Origin: Annona cherimola
Lineage: Eukaryota > Streptophyta > Magnoliopsida > Magnoliales > Annonaceae
Direction: 5' to 3'
Assembly: GCA_030490835.1 (NCBI GenBank)
Contig: CM059975.1
Location: 31,838,133-31,902,132, forward strand
Length of the DNA: 64,000 nucleotides
The position numbers and the translations under genes are program-made. The notes under the pieces were generated by a model that did no database searches, had not been told where the DNA came from, and saw nothing but the letters and a program-made list of their open reading frames with translations. Within the stretch, counting starts at the first letter, position 1; every line of letters begins with the position of its first letter. Positions 11,008 through 22,489 of the stretch are shown here, piece after piece.

Positions 11008-12155
11008 TAGGGGTGAAACTCGGGTCGGGTTATACCGGGTTGGAGTGAACCCAAACCCTAAGCCAACCGGGTTGGAGTAAACCCAAACCCTAACCCTAAG
11101 AATTTAATCTGGGTTCGGACCGGGTTCTCATTGGTTTTGGCTTGGTTTCGGGTTAGAATTCGGGTTACCAATAAACTATTTTTTTTCCAAATTTAATTGT
11201 AATCTAAAAGAAAATTATTGAAATATACATACTTGTGTTTATGAAGTCAAGCCTCACGCTGAATTCTGCAACATCTTTTCAAAGAATTCTGTAACATCAT
11301 GCTGAATTCTGCAATATTCTTTGAATGAACTCTGTAAGCAATTTTTCAGCACCCTATAGACACAAATAAATGACAAATTATTTAGTTTTATGACTAGTTG
11401 GTCATTTCTATTTAATAGCTAATGGAAATGACTCAAGTGTAGCAAATAGAAAATGAACATATCATACCAACTATTGTAGTTGAAACTAAACATTATCATA
11501 CAAATTGCTGAAATTGAATTTAAACTGAATATTTATCATACAAATTGCTAAAATAGAAATTGACCACTTGTCATACCAATAAACTTAAAATATGAATCAA
11601 ATTTATACTACAATCTGAAATCGAAACTAACAGATTTCTCATACTAACAGAAAGTATAATATGAAATAGATTTATCATGCCAACTCAAATTCAAACATAA
11701 TCCACATAACAGTTATTCAAAGCAACTAAATCTGAATACACTAAGCATAATGGTTCAACATTTCAATCTAATTTAAGTGCAGTCCAAATTTAAAATGACA
11801 ATATAAACAAATCTCAAGTTTAAATAAGTTTACATATACTTTTAAACAAATTCAAAATTCAAATGAGTTCATGTCTAAAAAAAAATATGTACAATTTGTG
11901 AAAAAATTATATAAATTACACCGGGTTTGGGTTGTGGTACCAGGTTGGTGCGAACCCAGTTTTGGTTTCGAGTTTCTACGGGTCGGGATGCGGTACCAGG
12001 TTGGTGCGAACCCAGTTTTGGTTTCGAGTTTCTATGGGTTGGGTTGAAGCAGGGTCTATTTTGGGAAAAATATAAAAAATAAAACCCATTTTTGGTTTTG
12101 GTACCGAGTTGGGTTGGGCGGGTTCGGACCGACCCGGTACCAAGTTTCACCCTTA
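11008..12155. mobile_element. Non-autonomous hAT element, 1148 bp
   Basis: It begins TAGGGGTGAAACTCGGGTC and ends GGTACCAAGTTTCACCCTTA, an inverted-repeat pair. A perfect 8-bp target duplication, CATGGTGT, flanks it (11000-11007 and 12156-12163). The subterminal regions repeat CCGGGTTGGAGTGAACCC and GGTACCAGGTTGGTGCG motifs, the last as two tandem units of about 60 bp (about 11936-12055). No transposase is encoded, so it needs one from elsewhere; the element at 28552 shares the terminus. Confidence 0.85.
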
Positions 12156-12249
12156 CATGGTGTGGGAATGCAAGAGAGAATCTACTGTCAATCTACTACT
12201 GTGCCATTGCCCGTTCCATCACAGGTATTATTGGCAAGGTTAAAAACAG

Positions 12250-12418
12250 GTAAGTTAAAACTTTTCATATAAAACTTTTAACTCTCCATAATTATTATAA
12301 TTTTTCATCATTTTTTTATATTTTTCTATATATATTTTTAATTTTTCAATCATTTTTATACAATTATCAGTATAACTAACCTATCTTTTTAATTTTATCT
12401 TTCTCACTCTTCATTAAA
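12250..12418 (+). mobile_element. Truncated Tourist-like MITE
   Basis: It contains the family sequence from TAAGTTAAAACTTTTCATAT to AACTAACCTATCTTTTTAAT and CTCTTCATTAAAAG. The GGGTGTGTTTGG start and most of the right end are missing, so it is a fragment. Confidence 0.55.
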
Positions 12419-12419
12419 A

Positions 12420-12520
12420 GGCACATTTTTTGCATTTTTTTGGTTTTTTCTACTTGCCTGGTTTTTTGTTGTTTTATTTGTTTATTTTTCTTTTTAATAA
12501 TTTGTTTGCTCAGTTGTATT
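12420..12520. repeat. T-rich cassette, left half of the LINE 1 target
   Basis: Contains the words TTTTTCTTTTTAATAATTTG and TTTGCTCAGTTGTATT. These are the complement of the A-rich cassettes near 21095 and 21980 (AACCGAGCAAACAAATTATT). The matching right half lies at 18666-18880, on the far side of LINE copy 1. Confidence 0.6.
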
Positions 12521-12548
12521 TTTTTTTATAAAAGGAATCACTCTATCC

Positions 12549-15500
12549 TTACTCCCTATCAATACTAAAGGGATTAGGGATAGAGAAATCCAAGTAATTC
12601 ATTGTTAAAAAAATATCTGTACAGATTTTCCCACGAATAGCATTGGGTGGGTTGCCCCACCAGGATTGATGATCCTTAAAAGAAACCAAAACCAATTCGG
12701 CTAAGGAGTGAGCGACTGCATTTCCTTGCCGAAGTACATCATGGACCGAAAAAGAAACATTGTTAGCGAGAATAGACCTGACCTCATCAATAATAAAACC
12801 CATGTCGGAGGTAATGGGTTCCAAATTAGATATATAATTGCACAAAATGAGAGAATCGGTTTCAACCTGTGCACGACTAACCTTTAGGTGGAGTGCCCAC
12901 CTACGCCCCAAGAGGAATGCAGTAGCCTCCATAAAAAGCTGTTCCCTCACCCCAGCCCGTCTCCACCCACTTGCCGCAATAAAAACACCCTCAGAATCTC
13001 TAATGACAGCTGCACATCCAAAATTACCCAAGTTCTCATGATAACGCGCATCCATGTTTATCTTTACGAAACCCGGCGGCAGTTTGGACCAATGGGGCAC
13101 CAGGGAGCAATCCAAAAGACCCGTATTAGTGAGCTTGCTTACACTACTATGTTGGTTAAGGAACTCCATGCACCAAACCAATGTGTCCGAGAACTTTGGT
13201 TGGATACTCTCCTCTCTAAGCTTGTTCCGTAGATACCATACCCTCTAACAACTTAATATGAAAAAGGCGAGATCCTCAGATCTGTTCCTCTGCGCAAGAA
13301 TTTTCATAATCTCCCTGACCGTTACCCCCTGAGCAACCATCCTCGACGCCTTCCAACAAACCCCATTGGTCATAGCACACCCCAGAAACAGATGGTTCTC
13401 ATCTTCGATATCATTCTTACATAAAACACAACTCGGGTCTATCTCAAATCCCCTATGACTAAGATTCTTCAAAGTGGGAAGGGCATTTATGAAAAGTCGC
13501 ATCCAAAAATAATGACCTTCTTGGAAGTTTCAACCGCCATATTGCCTTGTAACAACAAGAGAGGGCCGGATTCACATCATCTAAGCACAGAAGTCTATAT
13601 GTCGATTTAACCGTATAGGATCCATTTGGTTCATGCTTCCAAAACATACAATCAGCCACGCTCCTTTGGGATAGGGGAATCAAGTTTACCTCTTGCCATG
13701 TAGCCTCCCCCGCAGTAGCCAGAACCCGGTCCTTTCTCCATGATTTTGTTTCATCATCAATGAAGTGGCTAACTCTCACATCCTCAGGAATTGAAAGTGG
13801 AAGGGGACCTGCCTTATCTACCTTAGAAACGAGCCAAACATTTTCAAAAAAGCAAACCCGTTTCTCATCACCAATCCACCATTTGCAACCCCTTTGAATT
13901 ACATCCCTCGCCTTCAAAATGATCTTCCATGTGAAGGAGTCCGATGGCTTCGCCTTACAGGTCCATATATCTGAGAATGGGAAGTATCTTGCCTTAAGTA
14001 CTTTGTGACATAACGATGAGGTGCACGATACTAGCCTCCAAACCTGCTTAGCAAGAAGGGCATAGTTGAATTTGTGGAAGTCCCTAAATCCAATTCCACC
14101 CGATCGCTTCGGTTTGCATATGTCCTTCCATGCCACCCAGCTCAATTTCCTTTTACCATCCTTCTCTCCCCACTAAAATTTACTAAGCATCCCATTGATG
14201 TCATTACAGAATGATTTGGGTAATAGGAAGATGCTCATTGTGTACGAAGGAATAACCTGAGCAACCGCCTTGATTAACACCTCTTTTCCACCCCACGAAA
14301 GCAACTTGCCCTTCCAGCCTTGAATTCGGTTCCAAATGCGTTCTTTGAGGCCCTTGAAAATTCTCACTTTGGATCTACCAAGCCAAGCCAGGAGACCCAG
14401 GTATTGATGGAAGTCATTTCCAGCAGATCCTAATAGCTGGAACATCTCCCTCCTTGCAAAGCAATCCATATTAGTGCTGAAGAAAACTGCGGTCTTGTCC
14501 ACATTTACCATTTGTCCCGAGGAGTCTGCATATTGGTTGAGAATGTCCAAAAACTTCCTTATGTACTGCCCATCCGTCCTAAGGAAGATGATTGCGTCGT
14601 CCGCAAACAGCAGATGAGTAATCGTCGGGCCATGCGGTTGAAGTCTAATGCCATGAATAGCTCCCCGAGTGGCCTCATAGGAAATCAAAGCAGAAAGACC
14701 CTCCGCACATAATAAAAATACATATAGAGATAGGGGGTCTCCCTGCCTTAGCTCCCTCTGAGGTTGGAAGTATGAGGATTTGAAACCATTGACATTTACT
14801 CGATATCTGACCGTGGATATGCAGCTCATGACCCAATTGATCCACACCTCGCTGAAGTTCATAGCCCCCATCATTCATTTGATAAAATTCCATTTAACCC
14901 TGTCATAGGCCTTTGACATATCCAACTTGATAGTCATCTCTTGTTTACGCCCTTTCTTGCGCCTTCGTAGAGAGTGGATTGCTTCTTAGGCGATTAACAT
15001 GTTATCTGTGATAAGTCGCCCCGGAACAAAAGCGCTTTGTTCATCCCCAAAAACCTAATGGAGAACCCCTTTTAGTCTGTTAGCCAGGACCTTTGCCAAG
15101 ATTTTATAGACCACATTACAGAGACTGATCGGTCTAAAATGAGATAAAACTTGGGCTCCAACCCTTTTTGGGATCAAAATTAATGTAGTTGCATTTAATT
15201 CCTTTATGTGCCTGCGTAGATGGCCGGGATTGCGCTCATCCATGAACCTCTTGCATCATTCGGTGATCTCTGTACCGACGATGTTCCAATGTCTTTGATA
15301 GAATCCAGCCGACATTCCATTCAGGCCCGGCGCCTTAGTAGGAGTCATGCCTTTAACCGCATTTACAACTTCCTCAATTTGCAAAAGAATCGTCAATGAC
15401 CGCCTTTGTTCGTCGGAAAGTCTTCTTGTGATTACATTTTCCACCCATGGCGCCTCTCGAGGTGTAGATGAGGTATAAACCTCATGAAAGTGTTTAACAG

Positions 15501-16641
15501 TCATATCCATCATCTGGTCCTGGTCCCTGATCCAGCCTCCATTCCGGTCCCTCAGCGCCTCAACATAATTTGATCGGCGTCTGTTGGAAGCAATTCGGTG
15601 GAAGAACTTGGTGTTTTTGTCTCCTTCCATTAGCCAATGTGACTTCGCCCGCATCCTCCACAGTTGCTCCTCATCTTCCATTAGAAGATTGATTTGGAAT
15701 TTAAGCTTCTGCATAGCATCATCCCTTTCGTCACTCGGCCTCAAACCCATAAGAGAATCAAGCTCCCTTTGCTTCCGAATGATCGCTTTCTGGATATTGC
15801 CTCTCTTCATGCAATTCCAATTAGATAGTTCAATACCGCAACGATTAAGTTTTCATGAAAGCTTGTCAGTTGCAAGCACAGCCGCCGGAGATTCGAATAC
15901 CCATACTGGGTTGATAATTCTGGAGGCCTCTTTATCTCGAGCCCAGAAAGCTCGTATCTAAACTCCCGTGGCGGTTTTCTCCTTCCTCCATTTGGATCTA
16001 GTGTCGACTGAATTGGACAATGGTCCGAAGTAGGAGCCGAAAGATGATTGATTTTCGCATGAGGGAACAAGTTCAGCTAAGCCAGTGAAGCCAACCCCCT
16101 ATCCAATCTAACTTTCACTCTTTGCCACCCTCTTCTATTGTTTCTCCATGTCATAGTCACACCATTGAACCCGAGATCCTGCGGGTTACATCTGTCAACT
16201 ACTCTACCAAAAAGATCCATCCGGGTCTGGGGGCGGATCCTACAACTAATATATTCACTTGGTCCGATTACTTTATTAAAATCACCCATTACTAGCCAAG
16301 GATCACAATTCCCGATGCTCAGCATGTTTCGGGATGGCCGTAAAAACCCGTGAACCGCCAACCAAGAAAATCCGCATCAATATGGTGGATAGAGAAACTC
16401 TTGATGCACGCCGGTTTGTTATTGTTCCATAAAAGAGCCAAGCCCCCCCTCATTGCTTCAGGTTCCACCGCAAAGCAACAATCAAACTTGAGTCTTCTTC
16501 TTATACTTTCCATCTCTTTAGACTTGCATTTTGTTCACAAAGGAAGACCAAACAGGAATCTCGTTTCCTGACCAAATCAAGAAGGCTACGAATCGCTCGT
16601 GGGTTCCCAAACCCACAGCAATTCCAGGCTATTAGAGCCAT
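12549..16641 (-). pseudogene. LINE copy 1 ORF2 (endonuclease-RT-RNase H), broken
   Basis: This frame once encoded the replication protein of a plant L1 element, which nicks target DNA and copies the element RNA into it. It starts at the ATG of MALIAWNCCGFG (16641), the usual ORF2 opening. Pieces in order: endonuclease (GGLALLWNN, GDFNKV, TSDHCPI) to about 16000; the linker with HWLMEGDKNTKFFHR near 15640; reverse transcriptase with [20 protein letters not shown] near 15110 and the catalytic FADDAIIF near 14590; the zinc-binding segment CVLCKNDIEDENHLF near 13410; and RNase H (KINMDARYHENLGNFGCA, then EATAFLLG, ETDSL) ending at 12549. At least six frameshifts or stops separate these. The Glu of the endonuclease LCETK motif is kept, but the reading frame breaks just after it. 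It cannot make a full protein. Confidence 0.85.
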
Positions 16642-16792
16642 TTTAGAGGAGGCGGGGCTGGGGACTCCCCACAGCCTCCACCTCGTCCATATCGTTGCTT
16701 GCTTGTCTTTTGCTCCGCTTATGCACCTCCCGCCGTTCACCCAATTCGCTATTTCGACCTCGTTTTCCATCTCCTATCACTTGTTCAACCAA

Positions 16793-18445
16793 CTAGTCAT
16801 ATCTTTCCATATCTTGCCCCCTTCTAGCCCTTCTCTTCCATTTACCATTCGTCTGATTGAAATCCGCACCTCCTCCTAAAGCCGGAGTCACGGCAACATT
16901 AGATATGTGCCCTCCATCAGCCTCCATATAGCTGTCCTGAAGCACATTAGCATCCATCAGCAGTTTGGCTTCCTCTCCCATATAGTGCAGACGATCCCCT
17001 TCGAAGGTCCCCAAGTTCTTCTCCTTAAATTGTGCCCCACTGCCATTATTCCCCCCCTTTTGGACCCACATATCCCCCTACTGAAGACCCTCGATTTTCT
17101 TTATTGTCACCAAATCCCCCTTTTGCACAAATGAACCCCTTAGATGTGCCTCTCTCTCAATCGGACCATTCTGCTGCCCAAATTGCTCATTCACCCGATG
17201 CACCAGTTGCTGATCCTCATTATCCTTTCTCACCCCCATCTCCCCATTCTGCCCAGATATAACCCTATGTTGTGCTTCTCCCTCTAGCAGTCCTTCCTGC
17301 TTCCCAATTTGCTCATACAAAGGATCCGCGTGGCCTCGTGGAGAAGTTGATTTGGAATGCTGGTGAAGATAGCTTGAAGGATCCACAACCATATCAAGCA
17401 TTGCTACATGTTGCTGTCGAAAGATGGAGTTTGTCCTTTGAGACATTGCAACTGTCGAAAACATAACCTCCTCAACCAAATTTGCCCTCTGGACTAGTCT
17501 TGGCACAGCAGCACCCTCCTCGCTCTAGCTCTGCTCGGGCACAACATCACCATTCTCCCCCCAGCTTTGTTCTGGACTGCCCACTTGTCTGCTACCTTGC
17601 CCTGGTCTCTTCTTCTTTCATAATCTTCCCTTTGGCCAGAATTCTCCTCAGCCTGTCCCCTTGGATGCATACATTCATCCCCAAATATTTAGTTGGTACT
17701 GCCCTGTTGCTGTTGGAGGTTCCATCACGGATCTGCATTGGCCTCACCCCCGCCCTAAGCCAACTCCCATATGGCATATCTTCTTCTGTTAACGGTTTGA
17801 TCAACTTGGTTGTCTTAGAATAATCCCAATGAGCATGACCCATTATCCCGCACAGATAGCAGAATATCGGGAGATTTTCATATTGGAAAGAGATCCATTT
17901 CCCTTGTTGAGTTCCAATCCTGATGAACATGCCTCTTCTCAGCGGTCCCGACAGTCGATCATCACTTTAAGCTTGAGATCAGCTTCTGTAGCCACCACTT
18001 CGATCATATCTTCGAAGGAATAACCAATGCTATGTCCCAGACGATTCTTGTCCACGATATAAGGGATCCCTTAAACGTGCACCCACATTGGCGTTTTGAC
18101 AAGCATTATGTGGCCGATATCCGTCTCCTCTTTCAGGTCCGATACCAGCACCAAACTTCTCTCGAATATCTAGGGGCAGCCCATCATTATACGCTCTTTA
18201 TCTTCTTGATTGGAGAGCGATACTTGGTACAGGTTCTCCCCCATCTCCGTGAACTGGCACAAGCCTTTCGTTCGCCACAACCTTCTTAACATCGACCTGA
18301 AAAGCTCCTTATTGTATGTCTTAGACGACCATAGAGAGCAGATGATTGATACACCATCACCTGACTTTAACTTCTTAATGGCCTCGCCGGTTATTGCCAT
18401 TGTTCGGAGTTCAGCCCCCAGTAAGTCCTCTATACTCGGATTCAT
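16793..18445 (-). pseudogene. LINE copy 1 ORF1 (DUF4283/zinc knuckle), broken
   Basis: The L1 ORF1 protein binds element RNA and helps reverse transcription. The start is the ATG of MNPSIEDLLGAEL at 18445. The N-terminal part (LWSSKTYNKELFRSMLRRLW, ENLYQVSL) is the DUF4283-like domain. A later segment has YENLPIFCYLCGIMGHAHWD, a CCHC knuckle in which the last Cys is replaced by Tyr in this copy. The C-terminal basic region (KWKRRARRGQ) ends near 16793. Several frameshifts interrupt it, including one after about residue 90. Order and spacing match ORF1 of copy 2, where the knuckle is intact. Confidence 0.75.
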
Positions 18446-18665
18446 CGAGATATTCCGAAATATCACCCGAATTCACCTCCTTAGCTCTGCTGCCACTCTC
18501 GCCCCCTCACTACCGTTCTTTGTCCCCAAGTCCGACGCCCCTCTTATTAACTCCCGTCACCTGAAATCCCAATCACCCCTACCCAGTCCCGAGCACGACA
18601 AAATCGTCAATCGGGACTACACAGGAAGAGACTTTTTCATAATGCCTCTACCAATGAATCGATCC

Positions 18666-18890
18666 CTCGGTTGTATTATTTTTGAAGTTCTTTTTTATAA
18701 TTGCTTTAATCTTTTTTATTGTTTGCCTTTTTTATATTTTCTTTTTTGAATTTTAAGATTTCTTGTTGGGCTATTTTTTGTGATATTATTATTTACACTA
18801 TTTGTCCTTTTTATTTTTAAATTGTTTTTCGTCCATTTATTTTCTCATTTTTTTCAACCTTTTTATTTTGCAACCAGGGTGAATCCCGGT
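18666..18890. repeat. T-rich cassette, right half of the LINE 1 target
   Basis: Continues, after the LINE, the T-rich sequence interrupted at 12520: GGTTGTATTATTTTTGAAGT, then long T runs. The complement matches the A-rich cassettes at 20835-21190 and 21890-22080 in word order. No coding sequence. Confidence 0.55.
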
Positions 18891-19149
18891 GGTAACACTT
18901 ATTGTCTTCTCTTTAAGGGTGTATTGGACAATGTGTATTACATGTCAAGTTAAAATTTCTCAATTTAAAAATTTTCACTCTCTGTAACTACTATATTTTT
19001 AATTATTTTTTTCACATTTTCCCATACAATTATCCTACTTTTCAAACATTTTTACATAATTACATATACAACTAACCTATCTATTTTATCTTTATCTTCT
19101 TTACTCCTTATCATTACTCCTATCATATCATATCTTCTTTACTCTCGTA

Positions 19150-20197
19150 TGAAACTGATAAAAGAAAGGAATAATAGCACAAAAAGTGATCTAAGAAGGA
19201 ACAAGATAAATTTCACACACCACAAAAATAATCCAAAGAAGACACCGCAAATTATAGTGGTTCAGTTAGCATACCTACTCTACTCTCCAAGTCAACGCCT
19301 TGACTCGGGTTTCCACTAGTCAACTTAGAACTCGAGTTACAGTGGTACGATCTCAATCGTCTTCTGGACTACACAAACGGCTCCAGGTGGCACGTGAAGC
19401 TTTCCACAAATCACAATGAAAGCTTTTCTCTTGAATTAGACAACCTCTAATTCAAGGTAAAATAAATAAAAATGAAATAAAGCTTACAACCAATTTAATA
19501 GCACAGAAGCACGGAGATGAAGTTTTTAGTAGGATGGTCACGACGATCTTCAATATGTTGCTTCTAACAGATGGACAGAGGATCACAGAGAACTCCTTGA
19601 AACAGATCTGCACTTTTGAAAATATTCTCTCTGAATTGAATTTTCAGTTGAAATTCATTGTCTATTTATAGCTTTTAACTTTCAATCGCCAAGAGAGATT
19701 TTCTCCACCAAATTCGCAACCAATTGGATTTTTCTCAACAACCTGTAACAACTTAACAGACAGAAACCGCCAAGAGCGATTTTCTCCACCAAATCCGCAA
19801 CCAATCGGATTTTTCTCAACCACCTTTAACAACTTAACAAACTGAAACCACTAAGAGAGATTTTCTCCATCAAATCCGCAACCAATCAGATTTTTCTCAA
19901 CAATCTATAACAACCCAATACAACTCCTCAAGCTAGCCACGTCATCATCCAATCACCCATCCATTGATCTTGCTAAACAAACTGTTGAAGTTTTAACACA
20001 AAATAGTTGAAGTTTGAAACTAAATCCGCTGAAGTTGCAAACCAAAACTGCTAAAGTCTTACAGCAAAACCTCGACAGATTCATAACACAATTCAATGCT
20101 AACTTGTTACAACCATTCATCATGAATCAAATACAAGCAACACATTTCTAGCATTAAATTCTTAACTTGTCTATCATAAAAACAGTATAAGTCAACA
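19150..20197 (-). mobile_element. Solo-LTR-like block, about 1.05 kb
   Basis: Read on the minus strand it begins TGTTGACTTATACTG and ends CAGTTTCA, the TG...CA ends of an LTR. It carries a TATA box CTATAAATAG (19662-19671) and, downstream, the segment GTGATCTAAGAAGGAACAAG seen on the plus strand near 19181. No gag-pol coding sequence or second LTR is adjacent, so it would be a solo LTR. The 5-bp flanks (TACAC and TACGA in minus orientation) match only at three positions, so a clean target duplication is not shown. Confidence 0.5.
19688..19925. repeat. 81-bp tandem repeat, three units
   Basis: Three units with a period of 81 bp start at 19688, 19769 and 19850, each opening with a form of GCCAAGAGAGATTTTCTCCA followed by AAATCCGCAACCAATCGGAT. 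They lie upstream of the TATA box in the minus-strand reading of the LTR-like block, where LTR enhancer repeats normally sit. A regulatory role is inference. Confidence 0.85.
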
Positions 20198-20462
20198 GTG
20201 TATAACATGTCAAGTTAAAATTTCTCAATCTAAAAATTTTCACTTTCTGTAACTACTAGATTTTTAATTATTTTTTTCACATTTTCTCGTACAATTACTC
20301 TACTTTTCAAACATTTCTACATAATTACATATAGAACTAACCTATCTATTTTAACTTTATTTTCTTTACTCCTTATCATTACTCCTATCATATTACATCA
20401 TTTGACAACTTTTACTCTTCAGAACTTTTCATCAAAAGTTTTATCCATTCCCAAACATACCG

Positions 20463-20834
20463 TAAATGGCAAGCATTGGAATCTCCCAACAGGCGTTCGA
20501 GTTTTTCGACAGGTGTCCGGTATTTCCATATTGATAATACCTGTAAGAATATCTCATAGGCTAATTGTAATATCAATTGAGATGAATGTAATTACGCTAA
20601 TAAAAAATTACTTTTTAATTTTTCGTTTGCCAAGTGGAGTTGGAATATGCTTGAAATATTTGAAATTTTTTTTTTATTCTCTTGTGGAATGCTTGTATCT
20701 ATGTTAGAGGCCTACTATGATAGCCAACGACTGATTTGCCTATGTCATACTTTGTTTATTTCGAGTGCATGACATTTTTGGAACTGTAGCCATTCGCAAT
20801 CACATAATTAGAAGAGTCTCTGTGGCATGTAAAA
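20463..20834. other. Intergenic DNA with a partial copy of the 21610 repeat
   Basis: The part near 20540-20600 (TACCTGTAAGAATATCTCAT, then TAATATCAATTGAGATGAAT) resembles the unit at 21630-21680 and 22300. The reading frame 20402-20707 crosses the MITE end and matches no known protein. Confidence 0.4.
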
Positions 20835-21190
20835 AAAAAAAAAGAAAAAAGAAAAAAGCAAGTTGAAAAAATGAATAAAAATAAAAAAAACAAAAGGAAG
20901 TCGAAAAAAAAAATTGGGCAAACAACAATTTTAAAATAAAAAGGATAAAAAATGCAAATAGTAATAACAAAAAAGGAAAACAAGAAATATTAAAATTAAA
21001 AAAAGAAGATAAAACAAACACGAAAAAAATCAGACAAACAAAAAATAAAAAAAATTAAAGCAAACAGAAAAAATCCTCAAAAATATAACCGAGCAAACAA
21101 ATTATTAAAAAGAAAAATAAATAAATAAATAAATAACACCAAAAAACAGGGCAAGCAAAAAAAAAATTAAAACGAAAAAAGATGCAAAAA
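20835..21190. repeat. A-rich cassette
   Basis: Nearly pure A-rich sequence with the diagnostic word AACCGAGCAAACAAATTATT near 21089-21108 and AAAAGAAAAATAAATAAATA after it. It is the same family as 10646-10985 and the LINE 1 target site. The Phe-rich minus frames across it are composition artefacts. Confidence 0.6.
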
Positions 21191-22480
21191 TGCGCCTACC
21201 TGATCCGGCGTCTAGAAGGTGGTTTTTAAGAACAAGCGCTTGTCCGTACATAATGAAATTTTCTATCTCCTTTGATGCACGTCATAGCTTCTATGTCATC
21301 CCGTTTGTCAACGCATTGGATGTGTCTAGTGCAAGCATTTGAGCCCGTTCCAATGATCCCAGATTTTTAGATGGAATTTGTAGGTGATATTAGAATGTAA
21401 TGATGTGTATTTAAAATGAGTGAAATTGTATTAAGAATGAGTAAAATTGTATTGAAAATTGAAAATTGTATTAGAAATTATGATAAAGATTTAATCCAAG
21501 AATTTTGTATCATTTAGAACATAAGCATGTGTTGCTGCTGCAGCGATGACATTATGTGTTCTCACCGGTTGGTGAGAGTGTCTACCACTGTGCACCAGTT
21601 GAATTATTTATATGATTGTTGTTAGGAAAATTATAAGAATATTTCAAAGCTTATTTGTAATATCAGTTGAAAAGAGTGTAATATATACCTATCCATAAAA
21701 AAAAAGTTGGAAGACCATAATAGAAAAATAGAATAGTCAAGGTATTTAAAATAGAGAGCTAATCTTGTTAGCAGAAAAATTTATTTAAAGAAGTTTTTTG
21801 TTTTCAATAAACTTGTTAATTTAGGTGTATTTAATATATAAACTAAATACAAACACGAAAAATTCAATGAACTTGTTAAAATTCAAATAAGAAATAGAAC
21901 AAAAATGAAAAAAATCAAACAAACAAAAAATAAAAAATAATAAAAGCAAACAGAAAAAATCCTCAAAAAAATACAACCGAGCAAACAAATTATTAAAAAG
22001 AAAAATAAATAAATAAAAAACACCAAAAAACCCTGCAGTCAAAAAAAAAAAAAAAACTAAAAAAATGCAAAAATGCTCCTACCTCATCCAGCGTCTAGAA
22101 GGTGATTTTTGTCCGTACATAATGAAATTCTCTCCTTTGATGCATGTCATAGATTCCATGTCGTCCCATTTATCAGCGCATTGGATGCGTCTAGTCTCTA
22201 GTGCAAGCGCATAATGAATATCGAGTGGTGGATAGATGTCGCAAAAACACACATGATACATCATGTCAAGTATCTGTATGATTGTTGTTAGTAAAATTAT
22301 GAGAATATGTCAGAGCTTACTTGTAATATAAAAAAAATAAAGTCGGAAGAACATAATAGAAAAATAGAATAATCAAGTATTTAAAATAGGGATTTGATCT
22401 TGTTAGCAGAAAAATCTATTTAAAGAAGTTTTTGGTTTTCAATGAACTTGTTAGTTCATTTAGGTGTATTTAATATATGG
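21020..22480. repeat. Tandem segmental duplication, two diverged copies
   Basis: Copy 1 (about 21020-21840) and copy 2 (about 21895-22480) share the same order of words: AACCGAGCAAACAAATTATT, GGCGTCTAGAAGGTG / AGCGTCTAGAAGGTG, GTCCGTACATAATGAAATT, TTGATGCACGTCATAG / TTGATGCATGTCATAG, GATTGTTGTTAG, CATAATAGAAAAATAGAATA and TCTTGTTAGCAGAAAAAT. Copy 2 lacks about 200 bp between the GCGCATTGGATG region and GATTGTTG. No reading frame is conserved between the copies, so this is a non-coding repeat unit. Confidence 0.75.
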
Positions 22481-22489
22481 ACTAAATTT

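Larger units (their letters stand above)
12521..18665 (-). mobile_element. L1-type LINE, copy 1, full length but degenerate
   Basis: A 6.1-kb non-LTR retrotransposon on the minus strand. The 3' end is a short T run on the plus strand at about 12519-12528; the 5' end is at about 18665. It is flanked by an imperfect target duplication of about 14 bp: CTCAGTTGTATT on the left (12509-12520) and CTCGGTTGTATT on the right (18666-18677). It carries ORF1 (nucleic-acid binding) then ORF2 (endonuclease, reverse transcriptase, RNase H), both broken by frameshifts and stops. It is homologous along its length to copy 2 at 48386-54424 and more decayed, so it is probably the older insertion. It sits inside a T-rich cassette found elsewhere here. 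Confidence 0.85.
18917..20462 (+). mobile_element. Tourist-like MITE sequence around an LTR-like block
   Basis: The outer ends are a normal MITE: it starts GGGTGTATTGG after TAA (18914-18916) and ends CCCAAACATACCG before TAA (20463-20465), the 3-bp duplication seen at other copies. The inside is not a simple interruption, because MITE positions of about 12-230 are present on both sides of the LTR-like block (left about 18928-19149, right 20198 on). The duplicated halves are very similar (TACATGTCAAGTTAAAATTT against AACATGTCAAGTTAAAATTT). See the finding on this chimera. Confidence 0.65.
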
